Positions 22,992 through 30,116 of a DNA stretch of 42,857 nt are shown here, piece after piece. Position 1 is the stretch's first letter. Each line of letters begins with the position of its first letter. Below the pieces are notes generated by a model. It searched no databases. It saw nothing but the letters and a program-made list of their open reading frames with translations, and was not told the origin of the DNA. The translations under genes and the position numbers were made by a program. Source of the DNA: Deltaproteobacteria bacterium (GTDB lineage Bacteria; Desulfobacterota; Desulfovibrionia; Desulfovibrionales; Desulfovibrionaceae); NCBI GenBank assembly GCA_031266055.1, contig JAISBT010000097.1, positions 1 to 42,857 of the forward strand. The letters are read 5' to 3'.

Positions 22992-24053
22992 ATGAAGCCA
23001 TCAAAATTATATCTTGCCATAGAGGAACACCGGCAACGGTTCGGTAAAAATCTGACCACCATGGGGCACCACTATCAGGCGGATAAAGTGATTCGCCATA
23101 CGGATTTGCGCGGTGACAGCCTTGAACTGGCCCGCCGGGTATCCCGGGTGGATTCCGGGCATATCATGTTTTGCGGAGTATATTTTATGGCCGAGTCCGC
23201 GGCGCTTCTGGCGCAACCCGGGCAGCAGGTGCATTTGCCGGAACCTTCGGCTGAGTGCAGCATGGCCATGATGTCTCCGGCGCCTTTGCTGGATAAGGTT
23301 CTTGCTCTGCTGAACAGCCGGGGGCGCAAAACGCTGCCCCTGGCTTACGTCAATTCCACTCTGGCGGTTAAAGCCGCCGTGGGCCGCCATAATGGAGCGG
23401 TCTGCACTTCGGCCAACGCGCGCGTCATGCTGGAATGGGCCTTAAAAGAAAGCGATGCCGTTCTTTTTCTGCCGGATCGCAATCTTGGACGGAACACCGC
23501 GGAACTGCTCGGCCTGTCGCCGGACGAACAACATGTGTTAAATATAAAAGATGATGCCGACAAGCTGGATCTTGCGGCGATCCATCAGGCCAGACTTCTG
23601 CTCTGGCCGGGTTTTTGCTCCATTCATACAAGATTTAACCTGCGCCAGATTGACCGGGTGCGGCAGGAGCACCCGGGCGTAAAGGTAATCGTTCACCCGG
23701 AATGTACCCCGGAGGTCGTGGCGGCAGCGGATCAATCCGGCTCGACTTCTTTTATAATCCGGGCTGCCGCTGAACTGCCCGCGGGCGCGACCCTGGCCAT
23801 AGGCACGGAAATCAACCTGGTGGAACGGCTGGCCGAAGAGCATAAAGGCCGGATCACTATTTTGCCGCTGGTGGAAAGCAGTTGCGTCCATATGGCCCAG
23901 ACCACGGAAAAGAGTTTGGGCGCGGCCCTGGATGCTCTGGCGGCCTGCGAAAAAAACCGGAAGGATTCGCCCTTTCTGGTGCGTATTCCCGAAGAGTTCA
24001 AAACACCTGCCAAAGCTACACTGGAGCGCATGTTCAAGGTTTGCGGGCTATAA
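22992..24053 (+). CDS. nadA: Quinolinate synthase
   Basis: NadA condenses iminoaspartate with dihydroxyacetone phosphate to quinolinate, using an oxygen-sensitive [4Fe-4S] cluster. The 353-residue protein shows the three expected cluster cysteines: Cys61 in MFCGVYFMAE, the one in VIVHPECTPEVV, and the one in VESSCVHMAQTT. Other family segments are MGHHYQADKV, LPDRNLGRNTA and AIGTEINLVERL. The frame can be extended to a TTG at 22977, but the ATG at 22992 gives a normal N-terminus. It is about 7.6 kb from nadB; the TIR/DHH pair, mtaB and the phospholipid genes lie between. Confidence 0.93.
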   Translation: MKPSKLYLAIEEHRQRFGKNLTTMGHHYQADKVIRHTDLRGDSLELARRVSRVDSGHIMFCGVYFMAESAALLAQPGQQVHLPEPSAECSMAMMSPAPLLDKVLALLNSRGRKTLPLAYVNSTLAVKAAVGRHNGAVCTSANARVMLEWALKESDAVLFLPDRNLGRNTAELLGLSPDEQHVLNIKDDADKLDLAAIHQARLLLWPGFCSIHTRFNLRQIDRVRQEHPGVKVIVHPECTPEVVAAADQSGSTSFIIRAAAELPAGATLAIGTEINLVERLAEEHKGRITILPLVESSCVHMAQTTEKSLGAALDALAACEKNRKDSPFLVRIPEEFKTPAKATLERMFKVCGL

Positions 24054-24141
24054 GTTTCAGAGCAATTTGGTTTTGAGACGCTCGCTTGACTTTTGCCCGC
24101 GATGGTATAATAGGCAGTCCTTGCTTGTCCGCCCGGCGGAC

Positions 24142-24313
24142 TAGTACCATGTCACACTTAAAACTTCGCTTCGCTACGTTTGAAGTGTGAAGATCGCAAA
24201 GCAAAAAACCGTGGTTTTTGCTTTGCTCCGCCGCCTTAAGGCGGCGCGCCGGGCTTGTTCGCCCGGCGTCAGTACGCTGTTCTATACGAACTTTTAAGTG
24301 TTACAGCGTGCTA
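24142..24313 (-). repeat. Element A (MITE-like), full copy, 172 bp
   Basis: It runs from TAGTACCATGT to ACAGCGTGCTA, flanked by CTAG on both sides. It has the same length and internal palindromes as the copy at 13528-13699. It occupies most of the 328-bp gap between nadA and the PxxKW gene. A TTGACT...TATAAT pair at about 24087-24112 precedes it, but the spacer is only about 14 nt, so I do not call a promoter. Confidence 0.85.
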
Positions 24314-24381
24314 GAGCATTTTACGGTTGTTGAATTCGCAATATTAAGCAATATTAAGCAATATTGATCAGGAGAAATTAC

Positions 24382-24660
24382 ATGGCAAAACAAGAAGGGC
24401 ACAAATTTGAAGGAGCCAGCATGACTCAGGAAGGCATGCTTTACAATGGCTTCACCTGCCAACCCGTTATTGACAAATGCGCGGGGTGTGAGCGCGTCCG
24501 CCCCTTTGAAGGCCAAGACTACTGTTACAGCTACCCCCTGCCCGCTTCCAAGTGGTCGTTGGGACGCTGCAACTTTGCCACCCATACTAAAGTTGAAACT
24601 AAAACCTCGGCCAAGGTTAACCCGCTTAAAGCTTCCAAGCGCGCCTCCAAGGGCAAGTAA
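24382..24660 (+). CDS. PxxKW-family cysteine-rich protein
   Basis: The protein has 92 residues. It contains six cysteines, including C-x7-C-x2-C (TCQPVIDKCAGC), DYCYSYP and the signature segment PASKWSLGRCNFATH. This matches the PxxKW family that I know mainly from sulfate-reducing deltaproteobacteria. The cysteine pattern suggests a bound metal or iron-sulfur centre, but no function is established. The C-terminus is Lys/Ser/Ala-rich. The ATG at 24382 has GGAGAA 5-6 nt upstream; the frame is open to 24364 but has no better start there. It stands alone between repeat arrays. Confidence 0.85.
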   Translation: MAKQEGHKFEGASMTQEGMLYNGFTCQPVIDKCAGCERVRPFEGQDYCYSYPLPASKWSLGRCNFATHTKVETKTSAKVNPLKASKRASKGK

Positions 24661-24785
24661 AACGTAACGCCTGCCACGGCAGGATGCCGTGCCGAAATGC
24701 GAAGCATTTCGGAGGCAAGGCGGAACCCAAGCTTCCGCTGTAGCCGATACATCAAAACTGCATGGATGCGGTTTTGATGTAGAAA
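24661..24785 (-). repeat. Element C, reverse copy
   Basis: Reverse copy of the unit at 783-870: AAGCTTCCGC near 24730, then the 15-bp arms ACATCAAAACTGCAT (24749-24763) and ATGCGGTTTTGATGT (24766-24780). The proximal part has CCACGGCAGGATGCCGTG and CGAAATGCGAAGCATTTCG palindromes that may terminate the PxxKW transcript. Confidence 0.7.
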
Positions 24786-24814
24786 TGCTATGACATGACA
24801 AGAGGAAAATTTGC

Positions 24815-25192
24815 ATGGAACAGATAAATGTCCAAGGCGCTCCCGCCGCTATCGGGCCTTATGCGCACGCGGTCAGAACCGGAGATTTACTTTTTATCTC
24901 CGGACAGGTACCTTTTGACCCGGAAACGGGTGAAGTTGTCGGCAAAACCATGGCCGAGCAGACCCGTCAGGCTGTGGCCAATCTGGAAACCGTGCTTAAA
25001 GGCGCGGGTCTGACCAAAACCGGAATTGTCAAAGTCACCGCTTTTTTGGCTGACTACAACGCTTTTCAGGAATTCAACGCGGCGTATGCGGAATTTTTGG
25101 GCAGCCACCGGCCGGCCAGAACCACGGTGGAAGTCAGCCGCCTGCCCAAAAATGTTCTGCTCGAAATTGACGCAATCGCCGAGTACAAATAA
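24815..25192 (+). CDS. ridA: RidA family reactive-intermediate deaminase
   Basis: RidA hydrolyses toxic enamine/imine intermediates made by PLP enzymes to 2-oxoacids and ammonia; it works as a cytosolic trimer. The 125-residue protein is full length, with INVQGAPAAIGPYAHAVRTG at the N-terminus, LFISGQVPFDPETGEVVG, and the conserved Arg-containing RPARTTVEVSRLPKNVLLEI followed by the usual DAIAEYK end. RBS AGAGGA lies 7-8 nt upstream. It is convergent with the prdR-like gene, with a hairpin between. Amino-acid catabolism at the neighbouring prd locus offers a plausible reason for its position, but no operon link exists. Confidence 0.93.
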   Translation: MEQINVQGAPAAIGPYAHAVRTGDLLFISGQVPFDPETGEVVGKTMAEQTRQAVANLETVLKGAGLTKTGIVKVTAFLADYNAFQEFNAAYAEFLGSHRPARTTVEVSRLPKNVLLEIDAIAEYK

Positions 25193-25196
25193 TTCC

Positions 25197-25238
25197 AGTA
25201 CGCTGTAACACTCGAAAATGTATATGAGACAGCGTACC
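25197..25238 (+). repeat. Element A left-end palindrome, diverged
   Basis: AGTACGCTGTAACACT...ACAGCGTACC, the same 42-bp length as the left-end palindrome at 7939-7980, with a changed loop. It lies just after the ridA stop. Confidence 0.65.
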
Positions 25239-25274
25239 ACGGCAATTTAACTTTGAGACTTTGAGACGCTCCGG

Positions 25275-25309
25275 GCATTCCAACATTTTCAATTTCAATG
25301 TTGGAATGC
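25275..25309. terminator. Bidirectional hairpin between ridA and prdR
   Basis: Perfect 13-bp stem GCATTCCAACATT (25275-25287) / AATGTTGGAATGC (25297-25309), loop TTCAATTTC. It is a tightened version of the first hairpin of element B and separates two convergent genes. Confidence 0.6.
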
Positions 25310-25326
25310 TCAAGAATTAAACGGCA

Positions 25327-26730
25327 TTATTTGGAAAGCTTTATGCCGTACTCTCCGGCCTTGTGATAAAGAGTGGCTCTGGGAATATTCAACAGGGAAG
25401 CCGCGCGGGATTTGTTGTAATTACTCAGGCTGACCGCTTTGAGAATGAAATTTTTTTCCAGTTTTTTCACGGCATCAACAAGATCCAACTGGCTTGAAGG
25501 CCGGTTTTCCATGTGCTGCTCCATGCGGTTCAGAATATAGTCGGGGATGTCTTTGCAGAATAAAAGATCGTTTTTGCCGGTCACCACCATATTTTCCACC
25601 ACGTTCATAAGCTCGCGGATGTTGCCGGGCCAGCTGTAATCCACAAATTTGTTGATGACTTCGCTGGCCATGAATTTCAGCGGCTGCCCGTTTTTGGCGG
25701 CGAAGTTCCTGCTGAAAAGATCCACCAGCAACGGAATATCTTCTTTGCGCTCCCGCAGGGGCGGAAGCTCTATCTCCACCACATTCAGCCTGTAAAACAG
25801 GTCTTCGCGAAAAGTCTCCTTTGCTACCAGATCGCGCAGGGACTTGTTGGCGGCGGAGATGACCCGCACATCCAGCTTGACCGTCCTGTCTCCGCCCACG
25901 CGGATAATTTCGCGTTCCTGCAGCACCCGTAACAGCTTGCTCTGCATAAACATGGGCATGTCGCCGATTTCATCCAGAAAAACCGTTCCGCCATTCGCCA
26001 TTTCAAAAATTCCGCTGCGGCCTTTGCGGTTCGCTCCGGTGAAAGCCCCGGGGGAATACCCGAAAAACTCACTTTCAAAAAGCCCCTGCGGAATGGCGCT
26101 GCAATTCACAGGCGCAAAAAGGCCTTTACGCCCGCTCTGTTCGTGTATGCCTCGGGCAAAAACCTCTTTGCCGGTGCCGCTTTCGCCGGTAAGCAGCACA
26201 TTGGCGTCAGTAGTCGCAATCTGCCGGGCCAGTTCGACCTTGCGTCTGAAATTGGGGCTTATGCCCACCATCTGGCCGAAACTGTCCGTAATTTTACTGA
26301 TCTCTTTTTTCAGCAGGAGCAGTTGTTGCTCCGCGTTATCCAGTTCATTGTACAGCTTGCGCATTTCAGAATAGTCGCGGTCGCAGGAAACCGCGCCGCT
26401 GAATATCCCGTCGATATACAGAGGCATTACGGTGATCAGGATATGCGTACCGGCTCTTGGGCTGTGATAGACATTTTCCTGCTGGATCCGGCTCAGCCGG
26501 ATCTGCTCAATCAAGGCGTCCGGAAAGAACTGCTTGATATTATGGCCGAGAACCTCCGCCCGGCGCAACGCATAAAGGGCTTCCGCCCCGTCATTCCAGA
26601 CGATGACGTCGCCTGCGGCGTCAATAACGCAAATGGCTTCTTTCAGGCAATTGGCAACACTCGCGGTCATTTCTCTGCAACATGCCTGTATTGCCGCATG
26701 CCCGGCTTTCAGCGTGGCCTGACCAGACAT
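25327..26730 (-). CDS. prdR: PrdR-like sigma-54-dependent activator
   Basis: The 467-residue regulator has an N-terminal PAS-type sensor (about 22-120: CLKEAICVIDAAGDVIVWND), a coiled segment (about 122-150), and an AAA+ domain with Walker A GESGTGKE (182-189), the sigma-54 loop GAFTGA (228-233), GGTVFLDEIGDMP and WPGNIRELMN. A C-terminal Fis-like helix-turn-helix (about 430-465) contains YNKSRAASLLNIPRATLYHK. It lacks a receiver domain, so it is probably controlled by a ligand. In Clostridioides difficile PrdR activates prd genes in response to proline; the same role here is inferred from position and from a good sigma-54 promoter before prdA. It is divergent from prdA. Confidence 0.85.
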   Translation of the reverse strand: MSGQATLKAGHAAIQACCREMTASVANCLKEAICVIDAAGDVIVWNDGAEALYALRRAEVLGHNIKQFFPDALIEQIRLSRIQQENVYHSPRAGTHILITVMPLYIDGIFSGAVSCDRDYSEMRKLYNELDNAEQQLLLLKKEISKITDSFGQMVGISPNFRRKVELARQIATTDANVLLTGESGTGKEVFARGIHEQSGRKGLFAPVNCSAIPQGLFESEFFGYSPGAFTGANRKGRSGIFEMANGGTVFLDEIGDMPMFMQSKLLRVLQEREIIRVGGDRTVKLDVRVISAANKSLRDLVAKETFREDLFYRLNVVEIELPPLRERKEDIPLLVDLFSRNFAAKNGQPLKFMASEVINKFVDYSWPGNIRELMNVVENMVVTGKNDLLFCKDIPDYILNRMEQHMENRPSSQLDLVDAVKKLEKNFILKAVSLSNYNKSRAASLLNIPRATLYHKAGEYGIKLSK

Positions 26731-26753
26731 AATTACTCCTTTGATCTATGGCA

Positions 26754-26923
26754 TTTTACGCTTGAGATTGCCGCTTAACGGCGAAGCATCGCTGCTGTCT
26801 TCATCCGTAAGCTGCTGCGCAGCAACGGTTGAAGCAAGTTCGCCTTGCGACAATCTCGCGGCAAGGATTTGCAGGCAAATCCTTGCAGAGCGCTTTATAC
26901 ATTTTCAATGTTAAAACGCTCTA
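26754..26923 (-). repeat. Element B, full copy in reverse orientation
   Basis: It is nearly the exact reverse complement of 6465-6634: TTTTACGCTTGAGATTG at its right end, the branched GCTGCTGCGCAGCA core, the GCAAGGATTTGC hairpin and the terminal GCTCTA. It lies upstream of prdR in the 630-bp divergent regulatory region; the rest of that region (26924-27360) is AT-rich, holding the putative activator site, the sigma-54 promoter and the prdA leader. Confidence 0.85.
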
Positions 26924-27010
26924 TTGCCGGCATTGTTAAAATAAATACTTCAGTTCATCGAAATATTCAATGAAGGAAAGCAAGATATTCAGAAACGTCC
27001 GAAAAGCGAC

Positions 27011-27032
27011 AACTGTCCGCCCGCTGACAGTT
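27011..27032. promoter_or_regulatory. Perfect inverted repeat, candidate PrdR enhancer site
   Basis: AACTGTC at 27011-27017 and GACAGTT at 27026-27032 with an 8-nt spacer. It is about 137 bp before the -24 element, a normal distance for enhancer sites of sigma-54 activators. Assignment to PrdR is inference. Confidence 0.5.
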
Positions 27033-27168
27033 ACTATCGACCAGTTAAATCGCTTAAGGGTAAATGTATTTGCATTTGCGCAGCAAAGCGCAGCATTGAA
27101 AAATTAAAGGTAATAAATCAAAGTTGTTGTCCGCACGGTGCTGTTGTACCCGGCAAACACAGGTCTTT

Positions 27169-27184
27169 TGGCATGAAGCTTGCG
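27169..27184 (+). promoter_or_regulatory. Sigma-54 (-24/-12) promoter of the prd operon
   Basis: TGGCATG-AAGC-TTGCG: the GG at 27170-27171 and GC at 27182-27183 are exactly 10 bp apart, matching the sigma-54 consensus TGGCACG-N4-TTGC except for one base. Transcription would start near 27195, giving a leader of about 165 nt that contains a GCAAATCCTTGC and GCCGTTAAGC module of element B before the prdA start. Confidence 0.75.
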
Positions 27185-27360
27185 AAATAATGCACAAAGA
27201 CCTTGCCCCGCCGGAATGGTTTTGACCGCAAACCGGCCGAGACTGCGGGCGCAGCAAGAATTTGCGAGCAAATCCTTGCAGGCGGGCGAAAGCTCGCCGT
27301 TAAGCACGCCCGCTTCGGCGCTTTTTTGTATTTTTATCAACCTCACAACAGGAGCAAACC

Positions 27361-29079
27361 ATGTCAATGACCAAAGAACATGCGGAACAGTATAAAAATG
27401 ACCCCGCTGTACTCTGCTGCCGTGCTACCAAAGGTACTGTGATCGGCCCGGCGGAACTCGAAGATCCGGCTATTTTTCCGGATATGATTGATTCCGGCCT
27501 GATCTCCATCGGGCCGGGTACGCTTACCGTAGGCGAGGTACTGGGCGCGACGCTGATCCGTGATGTGGACGGACTGACCGCCCTTACCGGGGAATTGCTG
27601 GAAGGGGTGAAAGCAAAGGCTGCAAGTCCTGTTCAGGCGGTTCCCGCCCCAAGTGCCGCCCAGAGCGCGCCCGTGCAGTCCGGCGGCGTAATGCGTATTG
27701 TGGCCCAGCAGATTACCGGCCTGGACATGACCATACCCATGGGCGTATACGCTGGCGCACCCGCGGCCGAATGCCCAGGCGAGAAAGAGTGGGACGAAGA
27801 GCTGGGTTCTCTTGAAAAAAGGGAATTTGCGGTCAAAGAAGTGAAGCTCGGCGGCAAAACTCTTTTTGAGAACGGGGTGCTCACCATCCGCGAGGATATT
27901 GTCCGGGACGCCCTGAAGGTCAGCAGCCTGGTAAAAAAACTGGAAATCGACATCATTACGCCGGACAAGCGCCATGTCCGCACTGAAACCGTTATGGACG
28001 TCATTCCGGTGGCGACCAAGATTGAAGGCGACATAGGCAGCGGAGTCACCCATATTCTGGACGATATGGTCTTCATGCTTACGGGCGTGGATGAGGACGG
28101 CGTACAAGTGCATGAATTCGGTTCCTGTGAAGGCATGCTGGATGAAAAGGTCATCTTCGGCCGTCCGGGCTGCCCGGATCAAAACGACATCATCGTGCGC
28201 GTGCATGCGGTACTGCAACGTCTTACCGGCATGGAAAGGAGGGGCCCCTATGCCGCGCACAAAGCCTGCGATTTTATTATCCAGGAAATCCGCGATGTAC
28301 TTAAAACCAAATCCGCAACTGAAGCCTCCAAAACAGAGATATTGAAAAGCGTGCGCAGGCACGGCCGCGCCCGGGTGGTGCTGGTCAAGGAAATTATGGG
28401 CCAGGGCGCCATGCACGATAACGTCATGCTGCCTTCGGAACCCGCGGGCGTGCCCGGCGGCCGTCAAAACGTGGATCTGGGCAATGTGCCTATTGTCATG
28501 GATGTAAACGAAGTGCGCGATGGCGGCATCCATGCGCTCTGCTGCATCGGCCCGGCCACTAAAGAAGTTACGCGCCACTATTTCCGTGAACCCATTTTGG
28601 AAGCTCTGGCCGCGGATGAGGAAGTGGATCTCGTGGGCGTGGTCTTCATCGGCTCCCCACAGGTCAACGATGAAAAAACTTTCGTGGCCAAACGTCTGGG
28701 GGCTCTGGTGGGAACTATGAACGTTGACGGGGCTATTGTAACCACCGAAGGATTCGGCAACAACCACATTGATTTTGCTCTGAACATTGAAGAAATAGGC
28801 AAGCGCGGCATCAGCGTGGTGGGCGTTTCCTTCTGCGCCTATCAAGGGCAGTTGGTTGTGGGCAACAAATATATGGATGCCATGATTGAGATCAACAAGG
28901 ACAAGGCGGGTTTTGAATCCGAAAAGCTGGCCGAGAACTCCATCACTCCTGATGACGCCAAACGCGCCATCCTGATGCTCAAGACCAAAATCAGCGGCAT
29001 TGCCGTTGCTCCCTCGGATCGCAAATGGAACCAGGAAGTAATTGACCAGAACCAAAAAACCGCCAACGCCATTGTTTAG
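27361..29079 (+). CDS. prdA: D-proline reductase proprotein PrdA
   Basis: PrdA is the proprotein that self-cleaves to give the pyruvoyl-bearing subunit of D-proline reductase, which reduces D-proline to 5-aminovalerate. The 572-residue protein has an N-terminal domain, a Pro/Ala linker (about 85-108), a GrdE-like middle and the processing region RDGGIHALCCIGPATKE. Cys394/Cys395 sit where clostridial PrdA is cut at a cysteine; products of about 393 and 178 residues fit the known 45 and 23 kDa chains. The ATG at 27361 has GGAG 6 nt upstream. It is followed by prdB and a prdE-prdD fusion; prdC and prdF are absent from the window. The TAG stop overlaps an element B hairpin. Confidence 0.92.
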   Translation: MSMTKEHAEQYKNDPAVLCCRATKGTVIGPAELEDPAIFPDMIDSGLISIGPGTLTVGEVLGATLIRDVDGLTALTGELLEGVKAKAASPVQAVPAPSAAQSAPVQSGGVMRIVAQQITGLDMTIPMGVYAGAPAAECPGEKEWDEELGSLEKREFAVKEVKLGGKTLFENGVLTIREDIVRDALKVSSLVKKLEIDIITPDKRHVRTETVMDVIPVATKIEGDIGSGVTHILDDMVFMLTGVDEDGVQVHEFGSCEGMLDEKVIFGRPGCPDQNDIIVRVHAVLQRLTGMERRGPYAAHKACDFIIQEIRDVLKTKSATEASKTEILKSVRRHGRARVVLVKEIMGQGAMHDNVMLPSEPAGVPGGRQNVDLGNVPIVMDVNEVRDGGIHALCCIGPATKEVTRHYFREPILEALAADEEVDLVGVVFIGSPQVNDEKTFVAKRLGALVGTMNVDGAIVTTEGFGNNHIDFALNIEEIGKRGISVVGVSFCAYQGQLVVGNKYMDAMIEINKDKAGFESEKLAENSITPDDAKRAILMLKTKISGIAVAPSDRKWNQEVIDQNQKTANAIV

Positions 29080-29175
29080 AGCATTTTAACATTGAAAATG
29101 TTGAAATGCTCTGGCGGCGGGCACCGCCGCCCGCTCCGCAGGCGTAGGCGAAACTTGTTTCGCCGTAAAGCGCCG
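29078..29175 (+). repeat. Element B, truncated copy between prdA and prdB
   Basis: AGAGC at 29078 (inside the prdA stop) pairs with GCTCT at 29108-29112. GGCGGCGG/CCGCCGCC and GGCGAAACTTGTTTCGCC hairpins follow, almost identical to the copy after nadB at 15346. An AGCGTCTCAAAATTAAA module then runs to the prdB leader. Processing or partial termination here could set the PrdA:PrdB ratio. Confidence 0.75.
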
Positions 29176-29240
29176 GAGGGAGCGTCTCAAAATTAAATTG
29201 TTCTAGAGCGGTTTAACATTTATATCCAGGAGTTTACATA

Positions 29241-29969
29241 ATGAGAAAATTGACCGTATCCCATGATCTGCAATCAGAAATTTTCGCGCCGACCACGCCT
29301 CCGCCGGTGTGGACTCCGCTGACCAAAGCGTTGAACAAGTGCAAGGTAGGCTTTGCCACCGCGGGAGGAATTCACCTGAAAACCCAGAAGCCTTTCCACA
29401 CCGCGGGCGATTTCACTTACCGGGAAATTCCCATTGATACGCCTTCTTCCGAACTGATGGTCACCCACGGCGGCTTTGATAACAGCGATATCAACAAGGA
29501 CGTCAACGCCATGCTGCCTATTGACCGCCTGCGCGAGCTGGCCAAGGAAGGCTTCATCGGCAGCCTCACGCCGGTGCTGATCGGCTTCATGGGCGGCGGC
29601 GGCAACGTGGAAGAATTCAGAAACCGGACTGGTCCGGCCATCGCGAAAATTTTCAAAGACGCGGGAGCGGACATAGTACTGCTCACCGGCGGCTGCGGCA
29701 CCTGCCACCGTTCGGCCACCATCGTGCAGCGCGCTATTGAATCCGCCGGCGTATCCACCATTATTATCGCGGCCTTGCCGCCTATTGCCAAACAGCAGGG
29801 CGCGCCGCGCATCGCCGCCGCGCATGTGCCCATTGGTTCAAATGCCGGCGAACCCAACAACAAGGCGATGCAGACCGCCATCCTGAAGGACTCGCTGAAT
29901 CTGGTGGGTGAAATGAAGGAATTTGGCTCGTTGAAGCTGCTGCCGTACGAATACCGGCACAACGTATAA
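29241..29969 (+). CDS. prdB: D-proline reductase subunit PrdB, cysteine form
   Basis: PrdB carries the redox-active residue that delivers electrons to proline; in clostridia it is a selenoprotein. This 242-residue homologue has the family segments FMGGGGNVEEFRNRTGPAIA and LLTGGCGTCHRSATIV. Cys152 (codon TGC at 29694-29696) starts the CGTC motif; the matching position is Sec in UGTC motifs of the related GrdB. The frame is uninterrupted and has no in-frame TGA, so no selenocysteine is needed. RBS CAGGAG lies 8-9 nt before the ATG. It lies 161 bp after prdA and is probably in the same transcript. Confidence 0.9.
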   Translation: MRKLTVSHDLQSEIFAPTTPPPVWTPLTKALNKCKVGFATAGGIHLKTQKPFHTAGDFTYREIPIDTPSSELMVTHGGFDNSDINKDVNAMLPIDRLRELAKEGFIGSLTPVLIGFMGGGGNVEEFRNRTGPAIAKIFKDAGADIVLLTGGCGTCHRSATIVQRAIESAGVSTIIIAALPPIAKQQGAPRIAAAHVPIGSNAGEPNNKAMQTAILKDSLNLVGEMKEFGSLKLLPYEYRHNV

Positions 29970-30116
29970 TTATTATCTTATTGCCCGTGCGGCGGCAGAG
30001 CGGGTTTTTCCTCTCCGCCGCGCGGGCGCCGGAGTGAGCGTCTCAAAATTAAACTGCTCTGCGCGGCATCCTGCCGCGCTTAACATGCGAAGCCTTCCGC
30101 AGGCAAGAGGTGTATC

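Noticed and set aside
24087-24112. TTGACT ... TATAAT promoter upstream of the PxxKW gene
   Set aside because: The hexamers look good but the spacer is only about 14 nt, and a 172-bp element A lies between it and the gene.
27364-29055. Long open frame (563 residues) on the strand opposite prdA
   Set aside because: It mirrors the strongly conserved prdA reading frame; its translation is His/Phe-rich without domains. It is a codon-bias shadow.
29241-29969. Selenocysteine insertion in prdB
   Set aside because: The frame contains no in-frame TGA; the motif residue is encoded by TGC.
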